In this document: positions 1 to 11,598 of the stretch, in pieces
How positions within the stretch are numbered: position 1 is the first letter of the stretch
How the letters are laid out: each line of letters begins with the position of its first letter
DNA from: Planctomycetota bacterium
GTDB taxonomy: Bacteria; Planctomycetota; GCA-002687715; DRQF01
Reading direction: 5' to 3'
Length of the DNA stretch: 26,596 nucleotides
NCBI GenBank assembly: GCA_015485455.1
Contig: WFTN01000150.1
Location: 1-26,596 of the forward strand
Notes under the pieces: model-generated
Databases searched by the model: none
What the model saw: the letters and a program-made list of their open reading frames with translations, nothing else
Told to the model about the DNA's origin: nothing
Position numbers and translations under genes: made by a program

Positions 1-891
1 CACTTAGATGACTCATTCATATCAGCCACCGAACTCTGCCTCCATTGCACCGGACGGGTAGCCGTATCCGGAATGGGAAAAGCCGGGCTCATTGGCGAGA
101 AAATTTCTGCCACCATGGCAAGCACCGGCACTCCAAGTTTCTTTATTCATCCCGCCGAAGCGGTACATGGGGACTTGGGGCGGCTAAGAAAAGAAGACGT
201 TGTCTTGGCTCTTTCGAATAGTGGTGAAACCGCCGAGGTCCTCCGCCTGGTGGACGCCGTCCGCCTCTTCGGCGCCAAACTCATCGCCATCACTGGCAAC
301 GCCAACAGTACCCTTGCCAAGCACGCTGACTTTCATCTCTTCATTGGAGAGCCCGGAGAAGCTTGCCCCATGGGCTTAGCCCCCACTTCCACAACGACAG
401 CCATGCTTGCCTTGGGTGATGCTCTGTCGATGGTCGTTCAAAAACGCCGGGCATTCGGCCCAGAAGACTATGCTCGTTTTCACCCAGGAGGAAGCCTAGG
501 TCGACGCCTCATGCGAGTAGAAGAAATCATGCGGGCAGAAGAGCGCTTTACAGTGGTTAAAGAAACAGCCTCTTGCCATGACGTCCTCTTGGCTATGAAC
601 CAAACCCCTGGCCGTCCGGGCGCCGCTTGTGTCACAGATGAAAGTGGTCAAATGACAGGTTTCATCACAGACGGCGACTTGGTTCGAGCTTTAGGTGACG
701 GCCACGAATTCCTAACCCTCTCGATTTCCGAGCTCATGAATCGATCTCCGAAGACCATTGGCCCTGATCACTTGGTTTCAGAGGCTGAGAAGATCATGCG
801 CGAGTTTCGTATCGACCAATTGGCTGTTATCGACACAAAGGGACAACCCATGGGTCTGATCGACGTGCAAGACTTGGTGCGAGCGAGATAG
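1..891 (+). CDS. kdsD: Arabinose-5-phosphate isomerase KdsD (5' partial)
   Basis: Interconverts D-ribulose 5-phosphate and D-arabinose 5-phosphate, the first step towards Kdo for the LPS inner core; cytoplasmic. The frame is open from base 1, and the residues before the first Met (CTGRVAVSGMGKAGLIG from about base 46) match the family, so the true start lies upstream and about 30 residues are missing. 296 residues are visible. An SIS sugar-isomerase domain fills roughly the first 170, with GMGKAG, the HPAEAVHGDLG segment and SNSGET. Two CBS domains follow, starting near VEEIMRAEE and ISELMNRSP. The usual SIS-CBS-CBS length is about 325. kdsC follows after 3 bases, so the two are almost certainly co-transcribed. 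The pairing with kdsC makes other SIS-CBS roles unlikely. Confidence 0.95.
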   Translation, partial: HLDDSFISATELCLHCTGRVAVSGMGKAGLIGEKISATMASTGTPSFFIHPAEAVHGDLGRLRKEDVVLALSNSGETAEVLRLVDAVRLFGAKLIAITGNANSTLAKHADFHLFIGEPGEACPMGLAPTSTTTAMLALGDALSMVVQKRRAFGPEDYARFHPGGSLGRRLMRVEEIMRAEERFTVVKETASCHDVLLAMNQTPGRPGAACVTDESGQMTGFITDGDLVRALGDGHEFLTLSISELMNRSPKTIGPDHLVSEAEKIMREFRIDQLAVIDTKGQPMGLIDVQDLVRAR

Positions 892-894
892 CCA

Positions 895-1413
895 ATGACT
901 CAGAATTGCACCATTCACAACATCAAAGCCCTTCTTTTCGATGTCGACGGCATTCTGACTGACAACGGTCTTTATGTTGCAGAAGATGGCTCCACCATGA
1001 AGAAGTTTTGTATTAGTGACGGAGCAGGCATTAAGCTGGCTCACATGGCTGGGCTTACCACGGGCGTCATCAGTGGCCATCACTCAGAAGCGACAACTCA
1101 TCGTGCCCAGCAGCTTGGCATGAAGATCTGCCACATTGGGGTTAAAGACAAAATCCCTGTTTTCGACGGAGTGCTGGACGAGCTGGGCTTAAGCGCCAAC
1201 CAAGTCATGTTCATGGGTGACGACTACATGGACCTACCCCTTCTGCGACGAGCTGGTTTCTCAGCCACTGTCCCAGAGGCACCAGAAATCGTGCGCGAAC
1301 ACTGCGATTTTATTTCTACCCGCAAAGGAGGTTTTGGTGCGGTGCGCGATGTGATTGAACACATCTTGAATGCCCAAGGTCGAATGGAAGAACTCATGAA
1401 GAGGTTTCTTTGA
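895..1413 (+). CDS. kdsC: 3-deoxy-D-manno-octulosonate 8-phosphate phosphatase KdsC
   Basis: A HAD-family phosphatase that hydrolyses Kdo 8-phosphate to Kdo in the cytoplasm. The 172 residues match the usual cap-less KdsC length. HAD motif I is DVDGILTD with nucleophile Asp16 and acid/base Asp18. Motif II is the VISG region near residues 58-61, the conserved Lys lies near residue 84, and motif IV is GDDYMD near residues 108-113. The ATG is 3 bases after the kdsD stop with only a weak ribosome-binding site, which suggests translational coupling. The next gene starts one base after its stop. The order kdsD-kdsC-lptC-like is the classical Kdo/LPS-export arrangement. Confidence 0.95.
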   Translation: MTQNCTIHNIKALLFDVDGILTDNGLYVAEDGSTMKKFCISDGAGIKLAHMAGLTTGVISGHHSEATTHRAQQLGMKICHIGVKDKIPVFDGVLDELGLSANQVMFMGDDYMDLPLLRRAGFSATVPEAPEIVREHCDFISTRKGGFGAVRDVIEHILNAQGRMEELMKRFL

Positions 1414-1414
1414 A

Positions 1415-4249
1415 GTGAGGCGATACATCCTTGTTGCACTCATGTTCATCCCAGCAGTAGCCGCATGGTTTCTGTTTCAGGGAATAAAGCAAGAAACAAC
1501 AAAGGGTATCAAGCGCATTGAAAACCAATCCATCAAGACGTCCAAAGCCAGGGCAGCCGAATCCCTAACGGGCTTTGAGGGGAAGGGGACTTTCTATCGC
1601 CACTTGGCACGGGTCAAACTCGGGCTAAAAGACCTCAGTTACACCAGCGCCTTCTATTACTTGAATCAATGGCACCGCGATGAAACCGACACATTTCACA
1701 TCGATGGACTCTTGGTTGTCCAAAACCCGAAGCCCCGCACCCTGGCAGACTTGGATGGCCTTCTGAAAATCAGCAACGCTGAACCATCCAAGAAAAGACA
1801 GCTTCGCCTGAGAACCGCCCGTCTAAAATACAACTCCCTGACCGCAGTGAAGGCTCGAGCATCCGGAGGCAAGAGCGTCACCAGCGCTGATCACTTCATT
1901 CTTGAGGATGGCGTTGAGGCTATCATTCCCAACAAGGACGCGGCACTCCCTCCATACCGCGTCGAGACAACAGACGCCGAACTCCACCTCTCAGAGGGCA
2001 ACCTCCAAAGCCTCTCTATGCCCAAGCCATTCCTCATCGAAACGCCCACCCACGAGATCCGTGGCGCAGGAATGGAGGGTTTGGCAGAGAGCTCAAGGTT
2101 GGTCATTGCAAAAGACCCTCTCATTCAGAAACGGCCAAACAAGGAGTCAAAACACGACGACTATCAAAAGGAAACCTTATCAGGAGATGGCCCTCTCTCC
2201 TGGGCACCGGATGATGTGGTCAAAGGCGAACCCAGAGCGATTCTGAATCGCACAAAATTTGATTTCGGTCGACTTGAGTTGGCCAACAACGTCAAAATAG
2301 AAACAACTGACATTGAGGTGACGGGCGACCTTCTTTCTGCTCGTGTCGGTGACGAGGATGGTGTTTCAAATCCTGGGCGAATCAACCAACTCAAAGTCGA
2401 GGGCCGTGTCCGAGTCAAGACCCCAAATGGTGATGTCAAAGGTGATGTGGCACGAATCCGCATGATGCCCGATGGTGCCGCAACCATCTGGGTAGAAGGA
2501 GAAAGGGTGGTTCTCAACTGGGCAAAGATCACCAAAGACTCCACAAAGAAAGAGCAAAGTCTCCACGCTCAATCAGCAGGCCCCCTAAGCATCAAGATCC
2601 CGGAGACCGCAGAACGCTCAAGAAGGCCTCTTGAGATCACCATGTCCGACGATGTTGACCTCAACATAACAGACCACTCCGGGACACTGAGGCTTCACGG
2701 CGAATACTTAGTCGTTGACCTTTCGCAACTCAACATGGTCAGTGAAAGCAAAGAGAAGCGAGAGGCTTGGCGACTTTCAAAGGCTGTCCTAAGGGGACAC
2801 GTTTCCGGGTCTGGTCCAGACATGGACATTGAGACTACAAAGCTCACCATCACCAGAAACTACGAAGTGGGTGGAACTCCCAAAGACGACCTGTTGATCA
2901 TGGAAGGCCCCGCAAGACTCACACGCCCTGGGGGTCTTGGACGCAACCCCCAGGACCCGACGATTACAACAACAATCGCCGCCAACGGAAAGATTGCCTA
3001 TTTTCTCCCGACCTCACCATTCCTCAAAGCTAAAGCCACTGCCTCAGGTCATGTTGTCGCCAAGGAAAACAATACCATCGACAAACCCCGCAGGATCATG
3101 TCCGAGTGGATTGAAATCGTCATGGCGCCCCATGAAGGAAAGAAGGGTGCAATCGAAACCCTAGAAGCCAAAGACAGCGTAGACTTCAGCGACGAAAACC
3201 GCTCTCGTCTCACTGGGGATAGAATTTGGCTGGATCGATCTGTGGCTTACGCTGAACTCGAAGGCGCCCCGGCATTGCTCGAGTTTTATGACCATGATCA
3301 AAAAAGACAGTTCCTTCGGGCTCCAAAGATTGAGCTCCACACCAGCGGATCGAAGCTGATAGCAAGTGGAGGATTCGATGGACAACTTCGATTCCGAACC
3401 GCCGCGACAACAGGAAGAAGCAACAATGAACCACAAGAACCGAAAGATTGGACTGTAACTGGCAATAAAATGTGGGCCGTCTTCAGTGGTGACATGCCAC
3501 TCTCGCCCGAACTAAACCGCAAGAAAACACCGATTCGTTTGGCTGAAGTAGATCTAACTGGCAGTGTTCGCATCGAGAACCCAGACCAAATCCTCACCGG
3601 CGAAAATCTCCATTACGACTTTAGATCTCAAGAAGGTGTCATGGTCGGCGAACCTGCCCGTCTGGTATCGATCCGCTTGGTCAACGGCGTTCGACTCAGA
3701 GATTGGATTGAAGCGCCTCGCGTTCTTACTCAACCGAAGGCCACGCTTTTCGAAGGCCACGCGAAAGCCCGTTTGAACATCAAGAGACAAAAATTGAGTC
3801 GACGCGATCTCAGCTCTTGGGAATTCCTGTTTGTGAGTTGCACAGAGACGATCTTGGTGCGTAAGGCAATGGCGATTTTCGACGGACACTGCATCTTAGA
3901 GCGAGGTATTGTCGCCAAAGGTGGCCTCAGGCTGGAAGCCGATCACTTAGTCGCACGATTCACACCCGGACAGCAAGGCAAAAAAATGCCTCAAAGGCTT
4001 GAGAGAATCGAGGCCAGTGGCCACGTTCAATTGGCGCGAAATAAGTTGCGTGGCCAAGGGGATCACCTTGACTTTGACTATGAAGCGAAGAGAGTCACCA
4101 TGAACGGAAAGAAGGCGCCCTGCCGCATGTGGACCGAAGGAGGCGGGACCACCTTCAGCGGACAAACCGTGGTCCGCGATTTGGAGGCACAAACAACAAC
4201 CGTCATCCGCGCTTTCGGCAAGTCCACGCGCAAAGAAGGAAAAAACTGA
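1415..4249 (+). CDS. Very long LptC/LptA-family LPS-transport protein
   Basis: A GTG start sits one base after the kdsC stop, with GAGG about 10 bases upstream. The 944-residue product begins with a short positive stretch and one hydrophobic segment (about residues 4-22) with no clear signal-peptidase site, so it is probably anchored in the inner membrane with the rest in the periplasm, like LptC. The remainder is rich in short beta strands of OstA/LptA type. Clear examples are LTGENLHYDF, GVMVGEPARL and, near the C terminus, ERIEASGHVQLARNKLRGQG followed by HLDFDYEAKRVTMNG. E. coli LptC and LptA are each under 200 residues, so this chain could hold four or five jellyroll units. The position between kdsC and lptD fits a role carrying LPS across the periplasm. 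That it replaces both LptC and LptA is inference. Confidence 0.75.
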   Translation: MRRYILVALMFIPAVAAWFLFQGIKQETTKGIKRIENQSIKTSKARAAESLTGFEGKGTFYRHLARVKLGLKDLSYTSAFYYLNQWHRDETDTFHIDGLLVVQNPKPRTLADLDGLLKISNAEPSKKRQLRLRTARLKYNSLTAVKARASGGKSVTSADHFILEDGVEAIIPNKDAALPPYRVETTDAELHLSEGNLQSLSMPKPFLIETPTHEIRGAGMEGLAESSRLVIAKDPLIQKRPNKESKHDDYQKETLSGDGPLSWAPDDVVKGEPRAILNRTKFDFGRLELANNVKIETTDIEVTGDLLSARVGDEDGVSNPGRINQLKVEGRVRVKTPNGDVKGDVARIRMMPDGAATIWVEGERVVLNWAKITKDSTKKEQSLHAQSAGPLSIKIPETAERSRRPLEITMSDDVDLNITDHSGTLRLHGEYLVVDLSQLNMVSESKEKREAWRLSKAVLRGHVSGSGPDMDIETTKLTITRNYEVGGTPKDDLLIMEGPARLTRPGGLGRNPQDPTITTTIAANGKIAYFLPTSPFLKAKATASGHVVAKENNTIDKPRRIMSEWIEIVMAPHEGKKGAIETLEAKDSVDFSDENRSRLTGDRIWLDRSVAYAELEGAPALLEFYDHDQKRQFLRAPKIELHTSGSKLIASGGFDGQLRFRTAATTGRSNNEPQEPKDWTVTGNKMWAVFSGDMPLSPELNRKKTPIRLAEVDLTGSVRIENPDQILTGENLHYDFRSQEGVMVGEPARLVSIRLVNGVRLRDWIEAPRVLTQPKATLFEGHAKARLNIKRQKLSRRDLSSWEFLFVSCTETILVRKAMAIFDGHCILERGIVAKGGLRLEADHLVARFTPGQQGKKMPQRLERIEASGHVQLARNKLRGQGDHLDFDYEAKRVTMNGKKAPCRMWTEGGGTTFSGQTVVRDLEAQTTTVIRAFGKSTRKEGKN

Positions 4250-6513
4250 TGTCGCGATGGACAACCCTCCTGACGTTCACCCTTTCCCTTGTCCTCATTT
4301 TTGGCTCGTCGGCCTTTGGCCAAGAAACACCAAGAGACACGGTTGGGGTTACTTTCGAAGCTGCTTGGTTTCAAATTGACAACAAGCGTGACATTCTCGT
4401 TGCTGTAGGCAATGTGCAGATTAAGTGGTTAGGAGGGAGCCTTCGTTGTGACAATGCCATTGTCTGGGGGGCTTCCGCAAGCAAAGGAAAAGATGGGGTT
4501 GCTGCCAAAGGTATTCAGGCCAGAGAGATCTATGCGGAAGGTGATGTTTTCGTTCGTCATGGAGAGAATCTCTACACCCTTGACACAGCCCGAGGCTTCA
4601 TTGACCCTGTTCGAAATCGGGGTGTTTTCTTTGATACGACGATCAGCACGGACATCTCCGGCAAGGATGGCCCTGTCACCATCACGGCGCGAGCCGCTGA
4701 AGCTATCCAGATTGCTAACAATCGTTTTGAACTCAAAGATCTCACCCTCACAACGAGCCCTTTCTCGGAGCCTGGCTATCACGTTGCTGCTGAATCACTA
4801 AAACTGCAAATTGATCCTCCAGCTCAAAAGCCAAATGGTAAGCCGGGCCAAATGGTTCGCAATATTCAATACGAGCTCGATGGGAGCGTGCTGCACATTG
4901 GGGGAGTTCCCATCGCACCAGCGCCATCGATAAAAGGGAGCACCCAAGATGACTCTTTTAACTGGCTCAAGAAACTGAGCGTCGACAATTCAAATCGCTT
5001 TGGTCCCTCTCTCCTTGTTTCCGTGGGAACCCCCATCACGATCAACGATAAACGCTGGGGAGATTGGACTCTCAACACGCGCTATTTGGGAGACCGAGGG
5101 CCCGGAATTGGCCTCGACCTCAGGTACCGAACAGACACATACCGTGGCCGCTTTGAAGGGTTCTATCAGAGTGACCGTGGCAAGGATCGCCTGTTTGGCA
5201 ACCCACCAGACAAGAACCGCGGCCGCGTTTTGTTGCGCCATAGGCAACTGTTGCCCGAGAACATTCAGCTTGATGTTGAGATCAGCAAGATCACGGATCG
5301 CGGCTTCTTACCCGAGTACTACGAGCGCGAGTTCAAAGAGGGCAAGGACCAAGAGACACTTCTCTATCTCAAACGAGCCGTCGAGAATCGCGCCGCTACA
5401 TTCTTGGCATCCGTGAGACAAAATGACTTCTTAGATCAAGTCGAACGTCAACCCCAATTCGGCTACAATGTCATCTCAGAGCCCCTGTTTGACATTGGCG
5501 ACACGACAGTCTACTTGGACACAGACTATGAAGTGACCAGGGCCCGCCGACGATTCGATGACAACACCAACCGCAAAGACATGGATTCTTTTCGTGTGGA
5601 CTTAGACAACAAAGTTGCTGTTCCGTTTTTCGCTGGCCCCATCAAACTCCAACCGTTCGCCGGATTCCGCTACTCATACTATAGCAATAGCCGTATTGGC
5701 GAGCGCCCCGTCCACCGAATCGCCTCGCTCTTTGGTGTTCAAGCCACCACCCAATTGTCACGAACCTTCGATCTCAACGGAGGCCTCTTTAACCTCAATG
5801 GCTTGAGACACATCATTATGCCTGAGATCGAATACTTGGTGATCTCACATGTATCTCGCAACGTCGGGGACTTTCCTCAGTTCGATCGAATTGACGCCGT
5901 CTCTGAGTCTCAAGCCATCCGCATCGGCGTTCGCAACCGTTTGCAAACGATCTGGGAAATCAACAAAGAGAATCAGGTTGTTGATTTTGTCGACTTGGAT
6001 GTTGAGTGGACGTTCTTCCCCAACGCGAACCGAGATAATTTTGGTGAGAACGCCGGCAACATTGATGTTGATTTCATGCTGCGCCTCTCGCCAAAACTAA
6101 CCTATCTTCTCGACTTCGAATATTCCTTTCGTTTAGAAACCATGGAAGTACTCAACACAACCTTGGGTTGGGCGCCCAACGAAGAGTTTCAAGTGGGCCT
6201 TGGCTATCGAAGATATGTGGACGTCAATGACGTGGTCATTCTTCAATCTCAATGGCGACCGGTGGAGAAATTTGCCGTTCGGGGCTCCGTGGGCTACGAC
6301 TTCCAAGATGGGGAATTTCAAGACGCCAAAGTCACCTTTGTCCGATATGGAGCGGATTGGGTCTTTGAGGTCGATATATCTTGGGATAATTCCGGGGACT
6401 TCGGCTTCGGCATCGCCCTCTCCCCCCGAGCCCTCTTTGATCCACGCCTAAGAGCACGCTCCCTGCGTCATCAGCCCCGATTCTACGACTTTGGGCGACG
6501 GGTTATTCGATAG
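4249..6513 (+). CDS. lptD: LPS-assembly outer-membrane protein LptD
   Basis: The translocon that inserts LPS into the outer leaflet of the outer membrane. The chosen ATG overlaps the preceding stop by one base (TGATG) and has AAGAAGGA about 8 bases upstream; longer in-frame starts would lie deep inside the previous gene. The 754-residue product has a signal peptide of about 24 residues (MSRWTTLL, a hydrophobic core, then SAFGQ). An N-terminal OstA-like jellyroll follows (about residues 35-130, with EIYAEGDVFV). From about residue 260 there is a large beta barrel with alternating aromatic strands, and it ends in a charged tail. The barrel segment DRGFLPEYYEREFKEGKD is of the type seen in LptD proteins. 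Only one cysteine (C67) is present, so the disulfide pairs of E. coli LptD cannot form. Confidence 0.85.
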   Translation: MSRWTTLLTFTLSLVLIFGSSAFGQETPRDTVGVTFEAAWFQIDNKRDILVAVGNVQIKWLGGSLRCDNAIVWGASASKGKDGVAAKGIQAREIYAEGDVFVRHGENLYTLDTARGFIDPVRNRGVFFDTTISTDISGKDGPVTITARAAEAIQIANNRFELKDLTLTTSPFSEPGYHVAAESLKLQIDPPAQKPNGKPGQMVRNIQYELDGSVLHIGGVPIAPAPSIKGSTQDDSFNWLKKLSVDNSNRFGPSLLVSVGTPITINDKRWGDWTLNTRYLGDRGPGIGLDLRYRTDTYRGRFEGFYQSDRGKDRLFGNPPDKNRGRVLLRHRQLLPENIQLDVEISKITDRGFLPEYYEREFKEGKDQETLLYLKRAVENRAATFLASVRQNDFLDQVERQPQFGYNVISEPLFDIGDTTVYLDTDYEVTRARRRFDDNTNRKDMDSFRVDLDNKVAVPFFAGPIKLQPFAGFRYSYYSNSRIGERPVHRIASLFGVQATTQLSRTFDLNGGLFNLNGLRHIIMPEIEYLVISHVSRNVGDFPQFDRIDAVSESQAIRIGVRNRLQTIWEINKENQVVDFVDLDVEWTFFPNANRDNFGENAGNIDVDFMLRLSPKLTYLLDFEYSFRLETMEVLNTTLGWAPNEEFQVGLGYRRYVDVNDVVILQSQWRPVEKFAVRGSVGYDFQDGEFQDAKVTFVRYGADWVFEVDISWDNSGDFGFGIALSPRALFDPRLRARSLRHQPRFYDFGRRVIR

Positions 6514-6561
6514 CCCCATGGGCATGAGTGCTCACCCTCGTGAATAATGCAGCCATGAGCC

Positions 6562-6590
6562 TTGACTGACGTCGGGGCAGTGCGGACAAT
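6562..6590 (+). promoter_or_regulatory. Candidate sigma-70 promoter for tatA
   Basis: TTGACT at 6562-6567, a 17-base spacer, then GACAAT at 6585-6590. The expected transcript start is about 6597, a short distance before the ribosome-binding site GAGGA (6603-6607). It lies in the gap between lptD and tatA. Confidence 0.45.
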
Positions 6591-6612
6591 AGGGATGAAA
6601 TCGAGGACCCAT

Positions 6613-6909
6613 ATGCGACCCATCTTTTTGTTTTTGAGCCTTGGCACACCGGAAATCATTGTTCTGGGTATGGTTGGTTTGTTGCTTTTTGGTCGGAGGT
6701 TGCCCGAAGTGGGGCGCTCTTTGGGAAAGAGTTTCTTGGAATTCAAATCGGGCCTAAACGATATGAAGTCTGAACTCACTGACGTTCAAAGGATGGTTGA
6801 AAAACAAGAGTCCTATGACCCCGTCCCAAGGCCAGAAGTCAAAGATGTCACACCGGAATCAAATGAGGCATCACCCGAGAAGGACGATGCCCCAGAAGAT
6901 TCTAATTAA
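6613..6909 (+). CDS. tatA: Sec-independent protein translocase subunit TatA
   Basis: Pore-forming subunit of the twin-arginine pathway, which exports folded proteins across the inner membrane. The 98 residues have the standard TatA layout. A short N terminus leads into one membrane helix (about residues 9-26, LGTPEIIVLGMVGLLLFG), then the FG hinge. An amphipathic helix follows (RRLPEVGRSLGKSFLEF), then an acidic, disordered tail rich in Pro, Glu and Asp. I chose the ATG at 6613 because GAGGA lies 5 bases upstream. Longer in-frame starts (6562 TTG, 6595 ATG) add non-conserved residues and run into the likely promoter. No tatB or tatC is in the window, so TatA versus TatB rests on the short helix-hinge pattern. 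The gene converges with the next one, with an 8-base gap. Confidence 0.88.
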   Translation: MRPIFLFLSLGTPEIIVLGMVGLLLFGRRLPEVGRSLGKSFLEFKSGLNDMKSELTDVQRMVEKQESYDPVPRPEVKDVTPESNEASPEKDDAPEDSN

Positions 6910-6917
6910 CTCTTAGT

Positions 6918-8462
6918 CTATAAGACAATAGAGTCGACTGTGGTCACAACACTGCAGTTCCGCGATTTTTCTTTCGCCGCGTAGAGACATTCGTCGGCAA
7001 CTTTGAGCAATGCAGGGCCGTCAGCTTGATGATCAATACAGTTGCAGACCGCCCCTCCGATACTCGCTGTTACTTTGAGCAACTTGTCTTCGTAGGTCAC
7101 CTCTGTCGCCTCCACCGCCTGGCGAATGCGCTCGGAAACAAGCAAGAGTCCTTCTTCATCCGTTTCTGGTAGAATCACCACAAATTCTTCACCACCATAT
7201 CGAGCGGCAACGTCGGCACCTCGAACCCCATCGTCCACGGCCTGAGCCACCGCCACCAGAACAGCGTCGCCGGCCAAGTGACCATGGGTGTCATTGAAGT
7301 TCTTGAAGTGATCAATGTCCAAAACCAAGAGCCCCAGCCCCTTGTCATACTTGTCAGCAATGTGTTCCTTAATGACTTCCCGAAGCTTCTCGTCAAAGAA
7401 GGCGCGGTTGTTGATGCCGGTGAGTTTGTCGGTATTGGCTTTCTTCGACAACTCTTCTTTTTCGAGCTCCAAGGCCTCTTCGCGCTCTTTGCTCTGCTGT
7501 AGATCGATGGCTGTGCCCAAGCTAACACTCACCATTTGCATGCGCGCTTGCTCTATGATCTTGTCGAAGGGCTCGGCATGTCGCACTTCAATGTTCAGCA
7601 TCGATGCTGTTTCTGAGACGCCGTTCTCCAAGCCGATAATAAAGGCGTCGATTTCCGAATCTGACAGCTCAAAACGCGAAGAGACTGTTTCGTGCAATTG
7701 GGATAGAGCCGGACCTTTCCGGGATGAGCAAATGACTGTCGTTGCGAGTTCGGCCAAGTGAAGGATCCAAGCCAGCTCTGTCACTTCAACAGACGATGTG
7801 GCAGGCAGGTCCATAGGGCATGCTGAATAGCCAATGGATTCATGAATCTGCTCTGGCATTTCCCATTGGCGAAGTAAGGTAGCGCCAATAGTCGGATAGT
7901 CGAAGCCAAGTACCTGGCGCTCGTCCTCAGCGGTTGGCATACTTCCCGCCACCCGCTCAAGGACTTTCGCATACTGTTCTGGCATACATTCAGCCATCAC
8001 CAATTGCCCAATGTGAGAAAGCAAACCGCACATGAAGGCTTCGTCAAAGTAGCGACTCTTGACTAACTGAGCGAGAGATCGGCCAGCCACAGCCATAGTT
8101 AAGCTTTGTGCCCAATAGGCATCATAGTCAAAAAGGCTCTCTTCCTCGCCAGACTTGGGCAAAGAACCGGCCAATGAAAAACTAAGCGCCATAAGTTTCA
8201 CAGTTTTAAGACCAAGGACCATGGTTGCGCGATCAATCGTGGAGATCTCTGATCCGCGCTTGAACAACGAAGAATTGGATAGCTTCAGCAATTTCGCCGA
8301 AAGCGCTGGATCGCGCGAGACAACAACAGCAATGTCTTCAATACAGACAGAATCATCGCTGGTCAATCGCAGAACCTCCATGGCCACGGAGGGTGGGCTC
8401 GGAAGATTGTCGGCCTTGGCAATCAATTCGGGTAGTTGAGGTAACACAAGCTCTTTGCTCAT
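6918..8462 (-). CDS. HDOD-domain diguanylate cyclase (HDOD-GGDEF)
   Basis: A 514-residue soluble signalling protein. The N-terminal HDOD domain (about residues 10-220) has the typical LPSPPSVAMEVLRL opening and the DPALSAKLLKLSNSSLF helix. A linker of about 120 residues includes a charged coiled-coil-like run (EREEALELEKEELSKKAN). The C-terminal GGDEF domain (about residues 345-510) begins at DKLTGINNRAFFDEKL. Its active-site loop is GGEEF at 423-427, and an RxxD inhibitory site (RGAD, 414-417) sits exactly five residues before it. It should therefore make cyclic di-GMP from two GTP and be product-inhibited. The HDOD domain probably serves as a sensing or docking module of unknown input. The ATG has AGGA about 8 bases upstream. 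It is transcribed alone, separated from gyrB by a terminator. Confidence 0.9.
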   Translation of the reverse strand: MSKELVLPQLPELIAKADNLPSPPSVAMEVLRLTSDDSVCIEDIAVVVSRDPALSAKLLKLSNSSLFKRGSEISTIDRATMVLGLKTVKLMALSFSLAGSLPKSGEEESLFDYDAYWAQSLTMAVAGRSLAQLVKSRYFDEAFMCGLLSHIGQLVMAECMPEQYAKVLERVAGSMPTAEDERQVLGFDYPTIGATLLRQWEMPEQIHESIGYSACPMDLPATSSVEVTELAWILHLAELATTVICSSRKGPALSQLHETVSSRFELSDSEIDAFIIGLENGVSETASMLNIEVRHAEPFDKIIEQARMQMVSVSLGTAIDLQQSKEREEALELEKEELSKKANTDKLTGINNRAFFDEKLREVIKEHIADKYDKGLGLLVLDIDHFKNFNDTHGHLAGDAVLVAVAQAVDDGVRGADVAARYGGEEFVVILPETDEEGLLLVSERIRQAVEATEVTYEDKLLKVTASIGGAVCNCIDHQADGPALLKVADECLYAAKEKSRNCSVVTTVDSIVL

Positions 8463-8520
8463 CTATATTGTCCTAGTTGTTTAGCGGCTGAGGGGGAAGA
8501 AGGGCAAAAGAAAGTCACCG

Positions 8521-8551
8521 ACCTTGATTCTGATGGCACGCAGATCAAGGT
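8521..8551. repeat. 8-bp inverted repeat upstream of the HDOD-GGDEF gene
   Basis: ACCTTGAT at 8521-8528 pairs perfectly with ATCAAGGT at 8544-8551 across a 15-base spacer. It lies 59-89 bases upstream of the ATG of the HDOD-GGDEF gene, where an operator or a leader hairpin would act. The function is unknown. Confidence 0.4.
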
Positions 8552-8656
8552 GGATTATCGTTTTTTGCTCCAAACCGTACTAATTAGACTTCGACGAACG
8601 ACTTGGCAGACTTGAGTTGATCAGGACTAAGATTCCCCAATTCCCTCATCACAATC

Positions 8657-8705
8657 AAAACTTAACAAAGGAAGCCAAATCCTCCGGGAGAGGATTTGGC
8701 TTCCT
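8657..8705 (-). terminator. Intrinsic terminator of the dnaN-dciA-gyrB unit
   Basis: A perfect 16-bp stem (8669-8684 with 8690-8705) and a 5-base loop. On the - strand it is followed by a T-rich run (TTTGTTAAGTTTTG). It begins 96 bases after the gyrB stop. On the + strand no T run follows, so it acts only for - strand transcripts. Confidence 0.85.
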
Positions 8706-8800
8706 GTTCTCACTCGACCTTATATCGCGTTCTGAGCAGCGAACTTATGACGACGTCGGCTCTGCTGGGCGTGAAATCTCAGCCAACGCACATCTCATTC

Positions 8801-11580
<2,780 letters not shown>

Positions 11581-11598
11581 GAAGATGTTCTTTTGCCT

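Larger units (their letters stand above)
8463..8800. other. Intergenic region between the HDOD-GGDEF gene and gyrB
   Basis: 338 bases without a gene. The right half holds the gyrB-operon terminator (8657-8705). The left half should contain the - strand promoter of the HDOD-GGDEF gene; GATAAT on the - strand near 8561 is a possible -10, but no good -35 lies at the right distance. An 8-base inverted repeat (8521-8551) is the only other clear structure. Confidence 0.6.

Noticed and set aside
6911..6925. Short hairpin TCTTA/TAAGA between tatA and the HDOD-GGDEF gene as a two-way terminator
   Set aside because: Only 5 A/T-rich pairs with no T run on either side; it overlaps the end of a coding region.
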